A program made the position numbers and the translations under genes. From Tectiglobus sp039183375 (GTDB lineage: Bacteria; Pseudomonadota; Alphaproteobacteria; Rhizobiales; Hyphomicrobiaceae), in assembly GCA_039183375.1 (NCBI GenBank), contig JBCDBQ010000040.1:1-21918 (forward strand): a stretch of DNA of 21,918 bases. The letters run 5' to 3'. Positions 15,846 to 21,918 of the stretch are shown here, piece by piece. The number at the start of each line of letters is the position of its first letter. The stretch's first letter is position 1. The notes under the pieces were generated by a model, which was given only the letters and a program-made list of their open reading frames with translations, made no database searches and was not told where the DNA came from.

Positions 15846-15873
15846 AGGTTGCAATTATCATGCAATGCAACCT
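15846..15873. promoter_or_regulatory. Operator-like perfect 8-bp inverted repeat AGGTTGCA-N12-TGCAACCT
   Basis: The arms at 15846-15853 and 15866-15873 are exact inverted copies, 20 bp centre to centre, placing both half-sites on one face of the helix. It lies between the divergent kinase and TRAP genes, next to the NarL-like repeat. The binding protein is unknown. Confidence 0.5.
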
Positions 15874-15878
15874 ACCTC

Positions 15879-15896
15879 CTACCCAATACTGGGTAG
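15879..15896. promoter_or_regulatory. NarL-like inverted repeat (7-2-7 arrangement)
   Basis: CTACCCA (15879-15885) and TGGGTAG (15890-15896) are perfect inverted arms around ATAC. Read as 7-2-7 it is TACCCAA-TA-CTGGGTA; each heptamer matches the NarL consensus TACYYMT at six of seven positions. A further heptamer-like TACCTCC lies just left (15873-15879). The adjacent response regulator is of the NarL family, so it is the natural candidate to bind here. Confidence 0.5.
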
Positions 15897-16016
15897 TTGC
15901 TTTACGTAATTTACCGACCATAAACTACGTGTGATCCGCGCTAATACTACGAGATTGAATACGTGGTTGAAGCCGTGCACTGATGCGGTCTAAGAACACA
16001 AAAAGAATATTGCGGC

Positions 16017-16037
16017 GATCTGAACGCTCTTCAGATC
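16017..16037. repeat. Perfect 8-bp inverted repeat upstream of dctP
   Basis: GATCTGAA (16017-16024), spacer CGCTC, and TTCAGATC (16030-16037). It could form a stable hairpin if it lies within the dctP leader, or be an operator. No T-run follows. Confidence 0.4.
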
Positions 16038-16163
16038 CGTCTCACATGAGCGCACATGGGGCGAACCGGCCAGTTTTGAGTTGGTTCAGCTTCGTACGCC
16101 AGGCGTGCAACGTTCGCATGCTTGTACGATCCGTCGCTTTCACCAAGGGAGGTAATTGACCTA

Positions 16164-17264
16164 ATGGATCGCAGATCATTCATCAAAAGTGCCGGTGGCG
16201 TTGCAGCTGCCGGTGCCGCGGCGACAACGCTGGCCGCGCCAGCCGTTGCACAAGGCAAAAAAGAAATGACGATTGTGTCGACCTGGCCGCGGGACTTCCC
16301 GGGTCTGGGTATCTCGGCGCAGCGCCTTGCAGCACGCATCACCGAGCTTTCTGAAGGTCGCATCACCACCAAGTATTTCGCTGCGGGCGAGAAAGTTGGT
16401 GCGTTCGACTCCTTTGACGAAGTCGCTTCCGGAAACTCAAACGCGTACATTGCAGCTGACTACTACTGGAAGGGCAAGCACCCTGGCTGGGCTTACTTCA
16501 CTGCGGTTCCGTTTGGTATGACCACCGTTGAGTGGAACGCGTGGATCAAGTTTGCCGGCGGCCAGGAACTTTGGGACGAAATTGCTGACGGCTTTGGCTT
16601 GAAGTGCATCACCTGCGGTGCGACCGGCACGCAGATGGGCGGCTGGTTCAACAAGGAAATTGAAACGGCTGATGACCTCAAAGGTCTGAAGATGCGTATT
16701 CCTGGTTTGGGCGGCGACGTGATGGCCAAGCTTGGCGCGTCACCAGTTTCTCTTCCTGGCGGCCAAATCTTTGAGAACCTCACCTCAGGTGCGATCGATG
16801 CAACGGAGTGGGTTGGCCCTTACAACGACTACTTCATGAAGTTCTATGAGGCGGCCAAATTCTACTACTGGCCAGGCTTCCACGAGCCAGGTGGTGGGTT
16901 GTCCTTCGGCTTCAACAAGAAGTGGTGGACAAGCCTCTCGAAGTGGGAACAGGCCATCATTACTGCAGCAGCTATGGAAGAGCACGCTGCACAGTATGAA
17001 GAAACCCAGGCCAATAACGGTAAGTACCTCGCGAAAATGATTTCTGAGAACGGCGTTGTTCTGAAGTCATTCAGCGAAGAAATCTACGACAGCTTCGGTA
17101 AAGCATCCGAAGAAGTCTATGAGCAGACCCGCGATCACAGCGCGTTGGCCAAAAAGATCGATGATGCTTACAAGAAGTCGTTGAAGGAAATCGGTGGTTG
17201 GCAGTCCATCGCCGAAGTCGCCTTCTCTGTTCAGCGCAACCGCGTTCTGGGCATCAAGTTCTAA
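16164..17264 (+). CDS. dctP: TRAP transporter substrate-binding protein, TakP-like, Tat-exported
   Basis: This 366-residue periplasmic protein would capture an organic acid for the TRAP permease. MDRRSFIKS carries a twin-arginine motif, followed by an Ala-rich region and a likely cleavage site after APAVA (A29). The mature part resembles the TakP/FcbT1 branch: YYWKGKHPGWAYFTAVPFGM, GTQMGGWFNKEI, then LKGLKMRIPGLGGDVMAKLG with the conserved carboxylate-binding arginine (R178 of the precursor), IDATEWVGPYND and a central YYWPGFHEPGG. TakP itself binds 2-oxo acids such as pyruvate. The ATG at 16164 is chosen for its strong ribosome site and because Tat signals start this way; an ATG at 16122 is in frame but unlikely. 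dctQ follows after 138 nt containing a hairpin. Confidence 0.92.
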   Translation: MDRRSFIKSAGGVAAAGAAATTLAAPAVAQGKKEMTIVSTWPRDFPGLGISAQRLAARITELSEGRITTKYFAAGEKVGAFDSFDEVASGNSNAYIAADYYWKGKHPGWAYFTAVPFGMTTVEWNAWIKFAGGQELWDEIADGFGLKCITCGATGTQMGGWFNKEIETADDLKGLKMRIPGLGGDVMAKLGASPVSLPGGQIFENLTSGAIDATEWVGPYNDYFMKFYEAAKFYYWPGFHEPGGGLSFGFNKKWWTSLSKWEQAIITAAAMEEHAAQYEETQANNGKYLAKMISENGVVLKSFSEEIYDSFGKASEEVYEQTRDHSALAKKIDDAYKKSLKEIGGWQSIAEVAFSVQRNRVLGIKF

Positions 17265-17284
17265 GGCTTCTGTCTGTTATACTG

Positions 17285-17308
17285 ACCGGGCGGCACTTGC
17301 TGCCCGGT
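17285..17308 (+). terminator. GC-rich hairpin between dctP and dctQ
   Basis: ACCGGGCGGC (17285-17294) pairs with GCTGCCCGGT (17299-17308) around an ACTT loop; nine Watson-Crick pairs and one G-T. No T-run follows, so it is more likely a 3' stabiliser or partial terminator that keeps binding-protein mRNA more abundant than permease mRNA than a full stop. Confidence 0.6.
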
Positions 17309-17402
17309 TCACAGCGCGCCTATACTCGGCCATCTCGCTTAACGACAATTGGTTTGCCATTCGGCGCTCATTTCCAGGCACGACGAGGGTTAGTGTAAGC
17401 TT

Positions 17403-18404
17403 ATGACTGCAGCTGCTGCTGAAGCACCGGATCAGCACGTCTTACCGGCTCCTGTTCTCCGAACATTCACTTGGTTCATCGTCGGAGCCACATTTGTCTA
17501 TCTCATTAATTGCTATTTGACCTATTGGCAGGGCTGGCCAGGCGTACTGCCGTTCTTTGAGGCCGGCCAGGTTAGTGTTCTTGGATTTGTGCAGCTTGTG
17601 TTGTACGCGGCGGCACTTGTCCTGGCAGCAGCCTTTGCTTTCTCCAGCAATACATCGCGCAATCTACGCGCCGACGCAGAAGTGCTCAATCGGATATCCG
17701 TCTTTATTATTCGCGCGTCCTTCTGGTCAGTCCTGCTGATCGGGATGGTTGATGCTGCGATTTCTTTTTTGCGAGTCGAGGGACTGCTTGAATCCGTTGT
17801 AGGCACGGATCTCGCCAAGCAACTCGGTCGCTCGCGCTTTCGAGGTCCTTACGTGCACATGCCGTTGATGGCAGTGGGAATTGCGATTGCTTGTTTCCGC
17901 CAGAAGATTGATTTTGTTTGGCTTGCGTTTCTGGTCGTGATTGCGGAGCTCGCCATTGTGATCACGCGCTTTATCTTCTCTTACGAGCAAGCCTTCATGG
18001 GCGACCTCGTGCGGTTCTGGTATGCCGCGCTGTTTCTCTTCGCGAGTGCCTATACGCTCTATTCCGATGCCCACGTCAGGGTCGACGTTTTCTACGCGAA
18101 CTTCACGCGCCGGACACGTGGTGGCGTGAACGCTATGGGTGCCATTTTTCTGGGCATGATTTTCTGCTGGACCATCCTGATTATGGGGATGTGGAGCAAG
18201 TCTTCGATCTTGATCACACCGCTTCTTGGATTTGAGGTCTCGCAGTCCGGTTTCGGGATGTACATCAAATACCTCATGGCGAGCTTCCTCAGCATTTTTG
18301 CGATTACCATGATGATCCAATTCGCCAGTTCGTTACTTGAGAGCGTTGCCGATTATCGTGGTGAGCCAGGTGCACGCGAGACGTCAAACGAGATAACCCA
18401 CTAA
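17403..18404 (+). CDS. dctQ: TRAP transporter small permease (DctQ), oversized
   Basis: This 333-residue integral membrane protein is far longer than typical DctQ subunits (about 160-200). The canonical DctQ part lies in the C-terminal half (about 165-320): FSYEQAFMGDLVRFWYAALFLFAS followed by AYTLYSDAHVRVDVFY (two adjacent segments) is the usual conserved loop, then GAIFLGMIFCWTILIM and a last hydrophobic helix before SSLLESVADYRG. The N-terminal about 150 residues add roughly four hydrophobic segments, including TFTWFIVGATFVYLINCYL, VQLVLYAAALVLAAAFAF and FIIRASFWSVLLIGMVDAAI. The ribosome site (GAGGG) is 13 nt from the ATG, a long spacing. dctM starts 42 nt after the stop. It partners DctM in sodium-coupled transport. 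Confidence 0.87.
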   Translation: MTAAAAEAPDQHVLPAPVLRTFTWFIVGATFVYLINCYLTYWQGWPGVLPFFEAGQVSVLGFVQLVLYAAALVLAAAFAFSSNTSRNLRADAEVLNRISVFIIRASFWSVLLIGMVDAAISFLRVEGLLESVVGTDLAKQLGRSRFRGPYVHMPLMAVGIAIACFRQKIDFVWLAFLVVIAELAIVITRFIFSYEQAFMGDLVRFWYAALFLFASAYTLYSDAHVRVDVFYANFTRRTRGGVNAMGAIFLGMIFCWTILIMGMWSKSSILITPLLGFEVSQSGFGMYIKYLMASFLSIFAITMMIQFASSLLESVADYRGEPGARETSNEITH

Positions 18405-18446
18405 AACCGAACCACGGACCACCATTCAGCGCGAGTGTAAAGCCCC

Positions 18447-21098
18447 ATGGAACTTGTCTTTCTAGCAGTCCTGATCGGTTTGATGGCCGGTGCGCTGGCA
18501 TCAGGATATCCCGTGGCATTCGCGCTGCCGGGGTCTGCAATTTTGTCGGTGTTGTTGGCGGCTGGCTGTGGTTATCTGTTCGCTGGCGACGTGGATGCCT
18601 ACTTTGCGCAAGGCGGGCCGTCTGACTGGCTCAGCTCGGGTGTAACGAACTTCAGAGGTATCTACTGGGAAGTCGAGCGAGATACGCTGATAGCGATTCC
18701 GCTGTTCGTGTTCATGGGGATCATGCTGCAGCGTTCACGGATTGCAGAAGACTTGCTGGTCACGATGGCACAGCTGTTCGGCCCCGTGCCCGGTGGCCTC
18801 GGTATTTCGGTTATATTTGTCGGTGCACTGCTCGCTGCGACAACCGGCATTCTCGGCGCAACCGTTGTTGCGATGGGCCTGATATCGTTGCCTGCGATGC
18901 TGCGCAAAAACTATTCGCCGTCACTGGCCACTGGTGCAATTGCTGCCTCAGGAACACTTGGGCAGATCATTCCGCCATCGATCGTGCTGATCATCCTGGC
19001 GGACCAGTTGGCCAGCGCGGTGGACCAGGCCGGAACTGCACGCAAGGCGCTCTACAAGGAAACAACCGGCAACTTCTCGATGCCATCCGAGTTTGGCGTC
19101 GTGTCAACAAGTGCTGGCGAGATGTTCCTGGGAGCACTTGTTCCAGGGCTCGTCCTCGTCGGACTTTATATGACCTATGTGCTCATCCTGGGCCTCGTCC
19201 GCCCGAAGATGGCGCCATCGGTCGAGTTCGAAGGCAAGCTGGATAGCCGCTTCTTCCTCCGCGTCGGTTTCATCTTGATTCCGCCACTGACACTCATCTT
19301 CGCCGTCCTGGGCTCAATCATTACAGGCGTTGCCACCGTCAACCAGGCCGGTGCCATCGGCGCTGTCGGGGCCATGATCATGGCTGGCTACCGCTTATGC
19401 GAAGGACAGAAGACGGCCCTCATACCGGCGCTGCTTGCACTTGGATCGCTAATTGCAATCGGCGTCATCACCAACAGCTTTCAGATCAACATCAAGAACA
19501 TCAAAACAGATGAAGATGTTTTCGGTCTCACACTGGCGATCATCGCCGTTCTGGTATTTCTAGCCGCCTTTGTCTGGAGCGGCTGGCGCACCTACAAGAT
19601 TGACGACACGCTTCACGGCGTGATGGTCGAGACCGCCAAAACCACTTCACTCGTCTTTATCATTCTTCTCGGCGCAGCGATGCTGACGGCAGCATTCCGG
19701 GCGTTCGGCGGCGAGGAATTGGTTCGCGAGTTCCTCACCAGCCTTCCTGGCGGATTCTGGGCCCAGTTTATTATCGTGATGGCAGTGATATTTATCATGG
19801 GCTTTTTTCTCGACTTCATCGAGATTGCCGTCGTCGTCGTCCCGATCGTTGCCCCTATTCTATTGATGGATCCCTCTGCCAACATTACCGCTGTTTGGCT
19901 GGGCGTCATGATTGGGCTTAACATCCAAACATCGTTCCTGACGCCACCATTTGGATTCGCACTTTTCTATCTCCGCGGTGTTGCCCCCGCCATCGTTCGA
20001 ACTGTGCAGATGTACAAGGGCGTCATACCGTTTATCGCGTTGCAACTCGTGGCACTTGTTATTGTCGGTAATTTCCCGTCGCTCGTGAATTATCTACCGG
20101 CACGTAACCTCCTGACATCGGAAGTTGCGCCGCCGCCACGCAACCCGGGCATGCAGCATTGCATTGAGGAGTATAACTTCGCGCGCTTTGCAGAAAACGG
20201 TGCCACGATAAAGCAAGCTATTGCGGATGCCCAAACACTTGATGTCAGTTATCTGCCGCGTCGCATGAATCGCGATCTGACACGCGGCTTCGAGAGTGCC
20301 GGAAAAGTTTTTGTGCTTGTCGATGAGGTCAAGAAGGCCGAAGCGGCAGTCGCGGCCAAAGTCGGTGCCTACCGACCATTGCATAGAGAGGTACGTGCAA
20401 TTCAGAAGCGTGCCAATGCCATCAAGAAGCACATCAAAGAACTCGACACAGAAAAACGTCAGGCCCGCGGCGATAAGAATTTGATTGCCAGGATCGATGC
20501 TGAAATTGCCGAGCTCGCCCAAAAACAAAAAACCATCGAAGCCACAATTCCAGCCAACTGGAAAGCTGAGAACAAAGCATTCGTAGCGTTGCAGAAGGCA
20601 GAAACAAATGCACGCCGCAAATACCGCCGTGGTGTCGACACGGCTTACACTGCGGTTGGGAAGTCGGTTGCCATTATCAGATCGACCGATAACTTGATTG
20701 CATTGGAGAAGAAAGTTCGAGGGCTTGGCGTCGTTATCGATAGTCAGGATGCCAAGAAAGCGGTTGAAGAAATTCAGTCAGTCCGTACGGCTTTGCGCAA
20801 GGTTGAAGGTGCCAACGATATCCGATCGGCACTTGGCAAGGCGCGACGTGAGTTAAGGCGCAAGACCATTGATACCAATAAGGCTCGCGCCGCCTACGAA
20901 GATGCGATCAAGAAGCTCGATGCGCAGCTGACTTGGCGCAAGCGTGCCCAAAGCGAACTGCTCGCCGGTCTGACCAAGTACGACGAGGCAATCCGAAATA
21001 CGATTGGCTTGAGGCAACAACCGCGCCTGCCGCGGGAACAGGCGCTTTACGTTGCAGCCTGCAACTCGGGTCATCGGGACATCTCTCTCAGCTTCTAA
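18447..21098 (+). CDS. dctM: TRAP transporter large permease (DctM) with long C-terminal coiled-coil-like tail
   Basis: At 883 residues this is about twice a typical DctM (about 430). Residues 1-550 form the membrane transport domain: GYPVAFALPG, DTLIAIPLFVFMGIMLQRS, GALLAATTGILGATVVAMGLI (adjacent motifs), ASGTLGQIIPPSIVLIILAD, the VNQAGAIGAVGAM segment, FFLDFIEIAVVVVPIVAPIL and the LTPPFGFALFYLRGVAP signature near its end. It matches the larger FcbT3-like DctM group, with insertions at about 190-220 and 325-400. From R553 the protein becomes soluble, rich in Lys, Arg, Ala and Glu, with heptad-like helices at about 620-730 and 740-860, ending in YVAACNSGHRDISLSF. No stop or frame change separates the two parts. 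I do not recognise the tail. Confidence 0.9.
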   Translation: MELVFLAVLIGLMAGALASGYPVAFALPGSAILSVLLAAGCGYLFAGDVDAYFAQGGPSDWLSSGVTNFRGIYWEVERDTLIAIPLFVFMGIMLQRSRIAEDLLVTMAQLFGPVPGGLGISVIFVGALLAATTGILGATVVAMGLISLPAMLRKNYSPSLATGAIAASGTLGQIIPPSIVLIILADQLASAVDQAGTARKALYKETTGNFSMPSEFGVVSTSAGEMFLGALVPGLVLVGLYMTYVLILGLVRPKMAPSVEFEGKLDSRFFLRVGFILIPPLTLIFAVLGSIITGVATVNQAGAIGAVGAMIMAGYRLCEGQKTALIPALLALGSLIAIGVITNSFQINIKNIKTDEDVFGLTLAIIAVLVFLAAFVWSGWRTYKIDDTLHGVMVETAKTTSLVFIILLGAAMLTAAFRAFGGEELVREFLTSLPGGFWAQFIIVMAVIFIMGFFLDFIEIAVVVVPIVAPILLMDPSANITAVWLGVMIGLNIQTSFLTPPFGFALFYLRGVAPAIVRTVQMYKGVIPFIALQLVALVIVGNFPSLVNYLPARNLLTSEVAPPPRNPGMQHCIEEYNFARFAENGATIKQAIADAQTLDVSYLPRRMNRDLTRGFESAGKVFVLVDEVKKAEAAVAAKVGAYRPLHREVRAIQKRANAIKKHIKELDTEKRQARGDKNLIARIDAEIAELAQKQKTIEATIPANWKAENKAFVALQKAETNARRKYRRGVDTAYTAVGKSVAIIRSTDNLIALEKKVRGLGVVIDSQDAKKAVEEIQSVRTALRKVEGANDIRSALGKARRELRRKTIDTNKARAAYEDAIKKLDAQLTWRKRAQSELLAGLTKYDEAIRNTIGLRQQPRLPREQALYVAACNSGHRDISLSF

Positions 21099-21151
21099 CG
21101 AGCTTCCGGCGAACCAGGCTCGCTGCTTGGACGAAGCAATTTGACTAGGAT

Positions 21152-21175
21152 TCAAGGCGGTAATCACCGCCTTGA
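21152..21175 (+). terminator. Hairpin at the end of the TRAP operon
   Basis: TCAAGGCGGT (21152-21161) and ACCGCCTTGA (21166-21175) form a perfect 10-bp stem with an AATC loop, 53 nt after the dctM stop and 68 nt before the next gene. The downstream sequence TTGACG is only weakly T-rich, so it may be Rho-assisted or mainly a 3'-end stabiliser. Confidence 0.65.
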
Positions 21176-21243
21176 TTGACGCTCTACCCTTCCCGCACCT
21201 ACGCTCTCGCGCATTATCAGGCATCGGCAGCGAGGGAACCATC

Positions 21244-21918
21244 ATGGCCGTGAACACCATTACGGGCCGCTCAGCCTTCTTGGCATTGCTCAAGGATGAA
21301 GGCATCACGCACTTATTCGGCAATCCAGGCACGACCGAACTGCCAGTAATGGACGCCCTCAAAGATCATAAGGACCTCACCTATGTTCTTGGTCTGCAGG
21401 AATCTATCGTCGTCTATATGGCTGATGGTTACGCGCGGGCATCAGGTGACCTTGTAGCCTGCAACGTGCACGTGGCGCCTGGTCTCGGCAATGCGATGGG
21501 CGCGCTTTACGGAGCCAAATTCGCCGGCACGCCAATGATCCTGACGGCAGGACAACAGGAGCTTGGACACGGACTGACAGAGCCGCTGCTCTATGATCCG
21601 CTGGTCCCAATCGCAGAGCCGATGGTCAAATGGGCGGTGGAGGTTCCACGCCTGGAAGACTTGCCACGGATTGTCCGTCGCGCTGCCAAAGTCGCAACAA
21701 CGCCGCCAACAGGGCCAGTGTTCATCTCGTTGCCCGGTGATATTCTCAATCGCGAAGGTGGCATCGATCTCAGCACTTCCACGCGTATAGACACCCGTGT
21801 CCGTCCCGCTGATGACACGCTGAAGGCACTTGCCGAGCGGATCCTCAAAGCAAGGAACCCGGTGATTATACCTGGCGATGAAATCGTCAAAAGCGATGCT
21901 CTGGAGATTGCGGCCAGC
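21244..21918 (+). CDS. Thiamine-diphosphate-dependent enzyme, benzoylformate-decarboxylase-like (5' part)
   Basis: The first 225 codons are present and the gene continues past the window end. It is the N-terminal pyrimidine-binding domain of a ThDP enzyme. It starts AVNTITGRSAFLALLKDEG, then HLFGNPGTTELPVMDAL, LQESIVVYMADGYARASG with the cofactor-activating glutamate (E53), NVHVAPGLGNAMGAL with H76, AGQQELG and PVFISLPGDI. The FGNPG-TELP motif and the histidine in N-H--G-GNAMG resemble benzoylformate decarboxylase more than acetolactate synthase. The expected reaction is decarboxylation of a 2-oxo acid. GAGGGA lies about 6 nt before the ATG. It follows the TRAP operon after 145 nt and a hairpin, so it may have its own promoter. 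The cofactor-binding GDG motif lies outside the window. Confidence 0.85.
   Translation, partial: MAVNTITGRSAFLALLKDEGITHLFGNPGTTELPVMDALKDHKDLTYVLGLQESIVVYMADGYARASGDLVACNVHVAPGLGNAMGALYGAKFAGTPMILTAGQQELGHGLTEPLLYDPLVPIAEPMVKWAVEVPRLEDLPRIVRRAAKVATTPPTGPVFISLPGDILNREGGIDLSTSTRIDTRVRPADDTLKALAERILKARNPVIIPGDEIVKSDALEIAAS

Larger units (their letters stand above)
15782..16163. other. Divergent regulatory region between the sensor kinase and dctP
   Basis: These 382 nt hold no gene but are rich in symmetric sequences: AGGTTGCA-N12-TGCAACCT at 15846-15873, CTACCCA-ATAC-TGGGTAG at 15879-15896, the palindrome TTACGTAA at 15902-15909 and GATCTGAA-N5-TTCAGATC at 16017-16037. TGCAA words also recur (15821, 15861, 15866, 16106). 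The first three cluster 65-130 nt before the kinase start codon and about 255-320 nt before dctP, as expected for operators. The dctP Shine-Dalgarno is strong (AAGGGAGGT, 10 nt before ATG). No convincing sigma-70 hexamer pair was found by eye. Confidence 0.6.

Noticed and set aside
17727..18320. 197-codon open frame on the minus strand inside dctQ
   Set aside because: It is antisense to a well-supported membrane protein; its His/Arg/Asp/Asn-rich composition is what the complement of hydrophobic codons gives, and it has no recognisable domain.
20103..21098. DctM tail as a separate downstream gene
   Set aside because: The frame is continuous with the membrane domain, and no stop codon or clear internal ribosome site with a start was seen at the junction.
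21244..21918. Acetolactate synthase large subunit
   Set aside because: The FGNPG-TELP and NVH--PG-GNAMG motifs fit the benzoylformate-decarboxylase branch better, and no small regulatory subunit is seen; the missing C-terminus leaves some doubt.

Overview
The window looks like chromosomal DNA from a free-living, probably marine alphaproteobacterium. The evidence is moderate GC with dense coding, a DmdA-like demethylase near an AcuI-type acryloyl-CoA reductase, a Tat-exported TakP-type TRAP binding protein, a YejF-like peptide ABC system and a YhiN-type flavoprotein. The taxonomic call is inference only. I saw no tRNA, rRNA, CRISPR array, insertion sequence or phage gene, and no clearly broken gene.

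Left part (1-8.7 kb), catabolism and uptake. On the minus strand lie dmdA (2906-4096), a two-domain ABC ATPase (839-2728) and the start of a family 5 substrate-binding protein (842 down to the window edge), the last two coupled by an ATGA overlap. Divergent from dmdA, across a 434-nt intergenic region, are a class III aminotransferase and a YhiN/HI0933 flavoprotein, probably cotranscribed. A stand-alone cyclic-nucleotide-binding domain protein converges on them. An AcuI/YhdH-type reductase follows on the plus strand. In Roseobacter-type bacteria dmdA and acuI are neighbours; here they share a neighbourhood but are separated and on opposite strands.

Middle part (8.7-13.5 kb), dTDP-L-rhamnose supply. 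A small transaldolase is followed by rmlC-rmlB-rmlD-rmlA in one tight plus-strand run, a complete four-step set from glucose-1-phosphate and dTTP to dTDP-L-rhamnose. A NusG/RfaH-like paralogue converges on the end of this run, and an ops-like octamer sits just before rmlA.

Right part (13.7-21.9 kb), a regulated TRAP transporter. A Cache-type sensor kinase and a NarL-type response regulator (minus strand) are divergent from a TRAP operon dctP-dctQ-dctM (plus strand). The 382-nt region between them carries several perfect inverted repeats, one close to the NarL 7-2-7 operator pattern. Both TRAP membrane subunits are oversized: DctQ has about 150 extra N-terminal residues with membrane segments, and DctM has a soluble, charged, coiled-coil-like tail of about 330 residues. 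A hairpin ends the operon, and a benzoylformate-decarboxylase-like ThDP enzyme begins and runs off the window. TakP-type binding protein plus ThDP 2-oxoacid enzyme suggests uptake and decarboxylation of an organic or 2-oxo acid. The most unusual item is the DctM tail; the best-supported ecological story is the dmdA/acuI neighbourhood.
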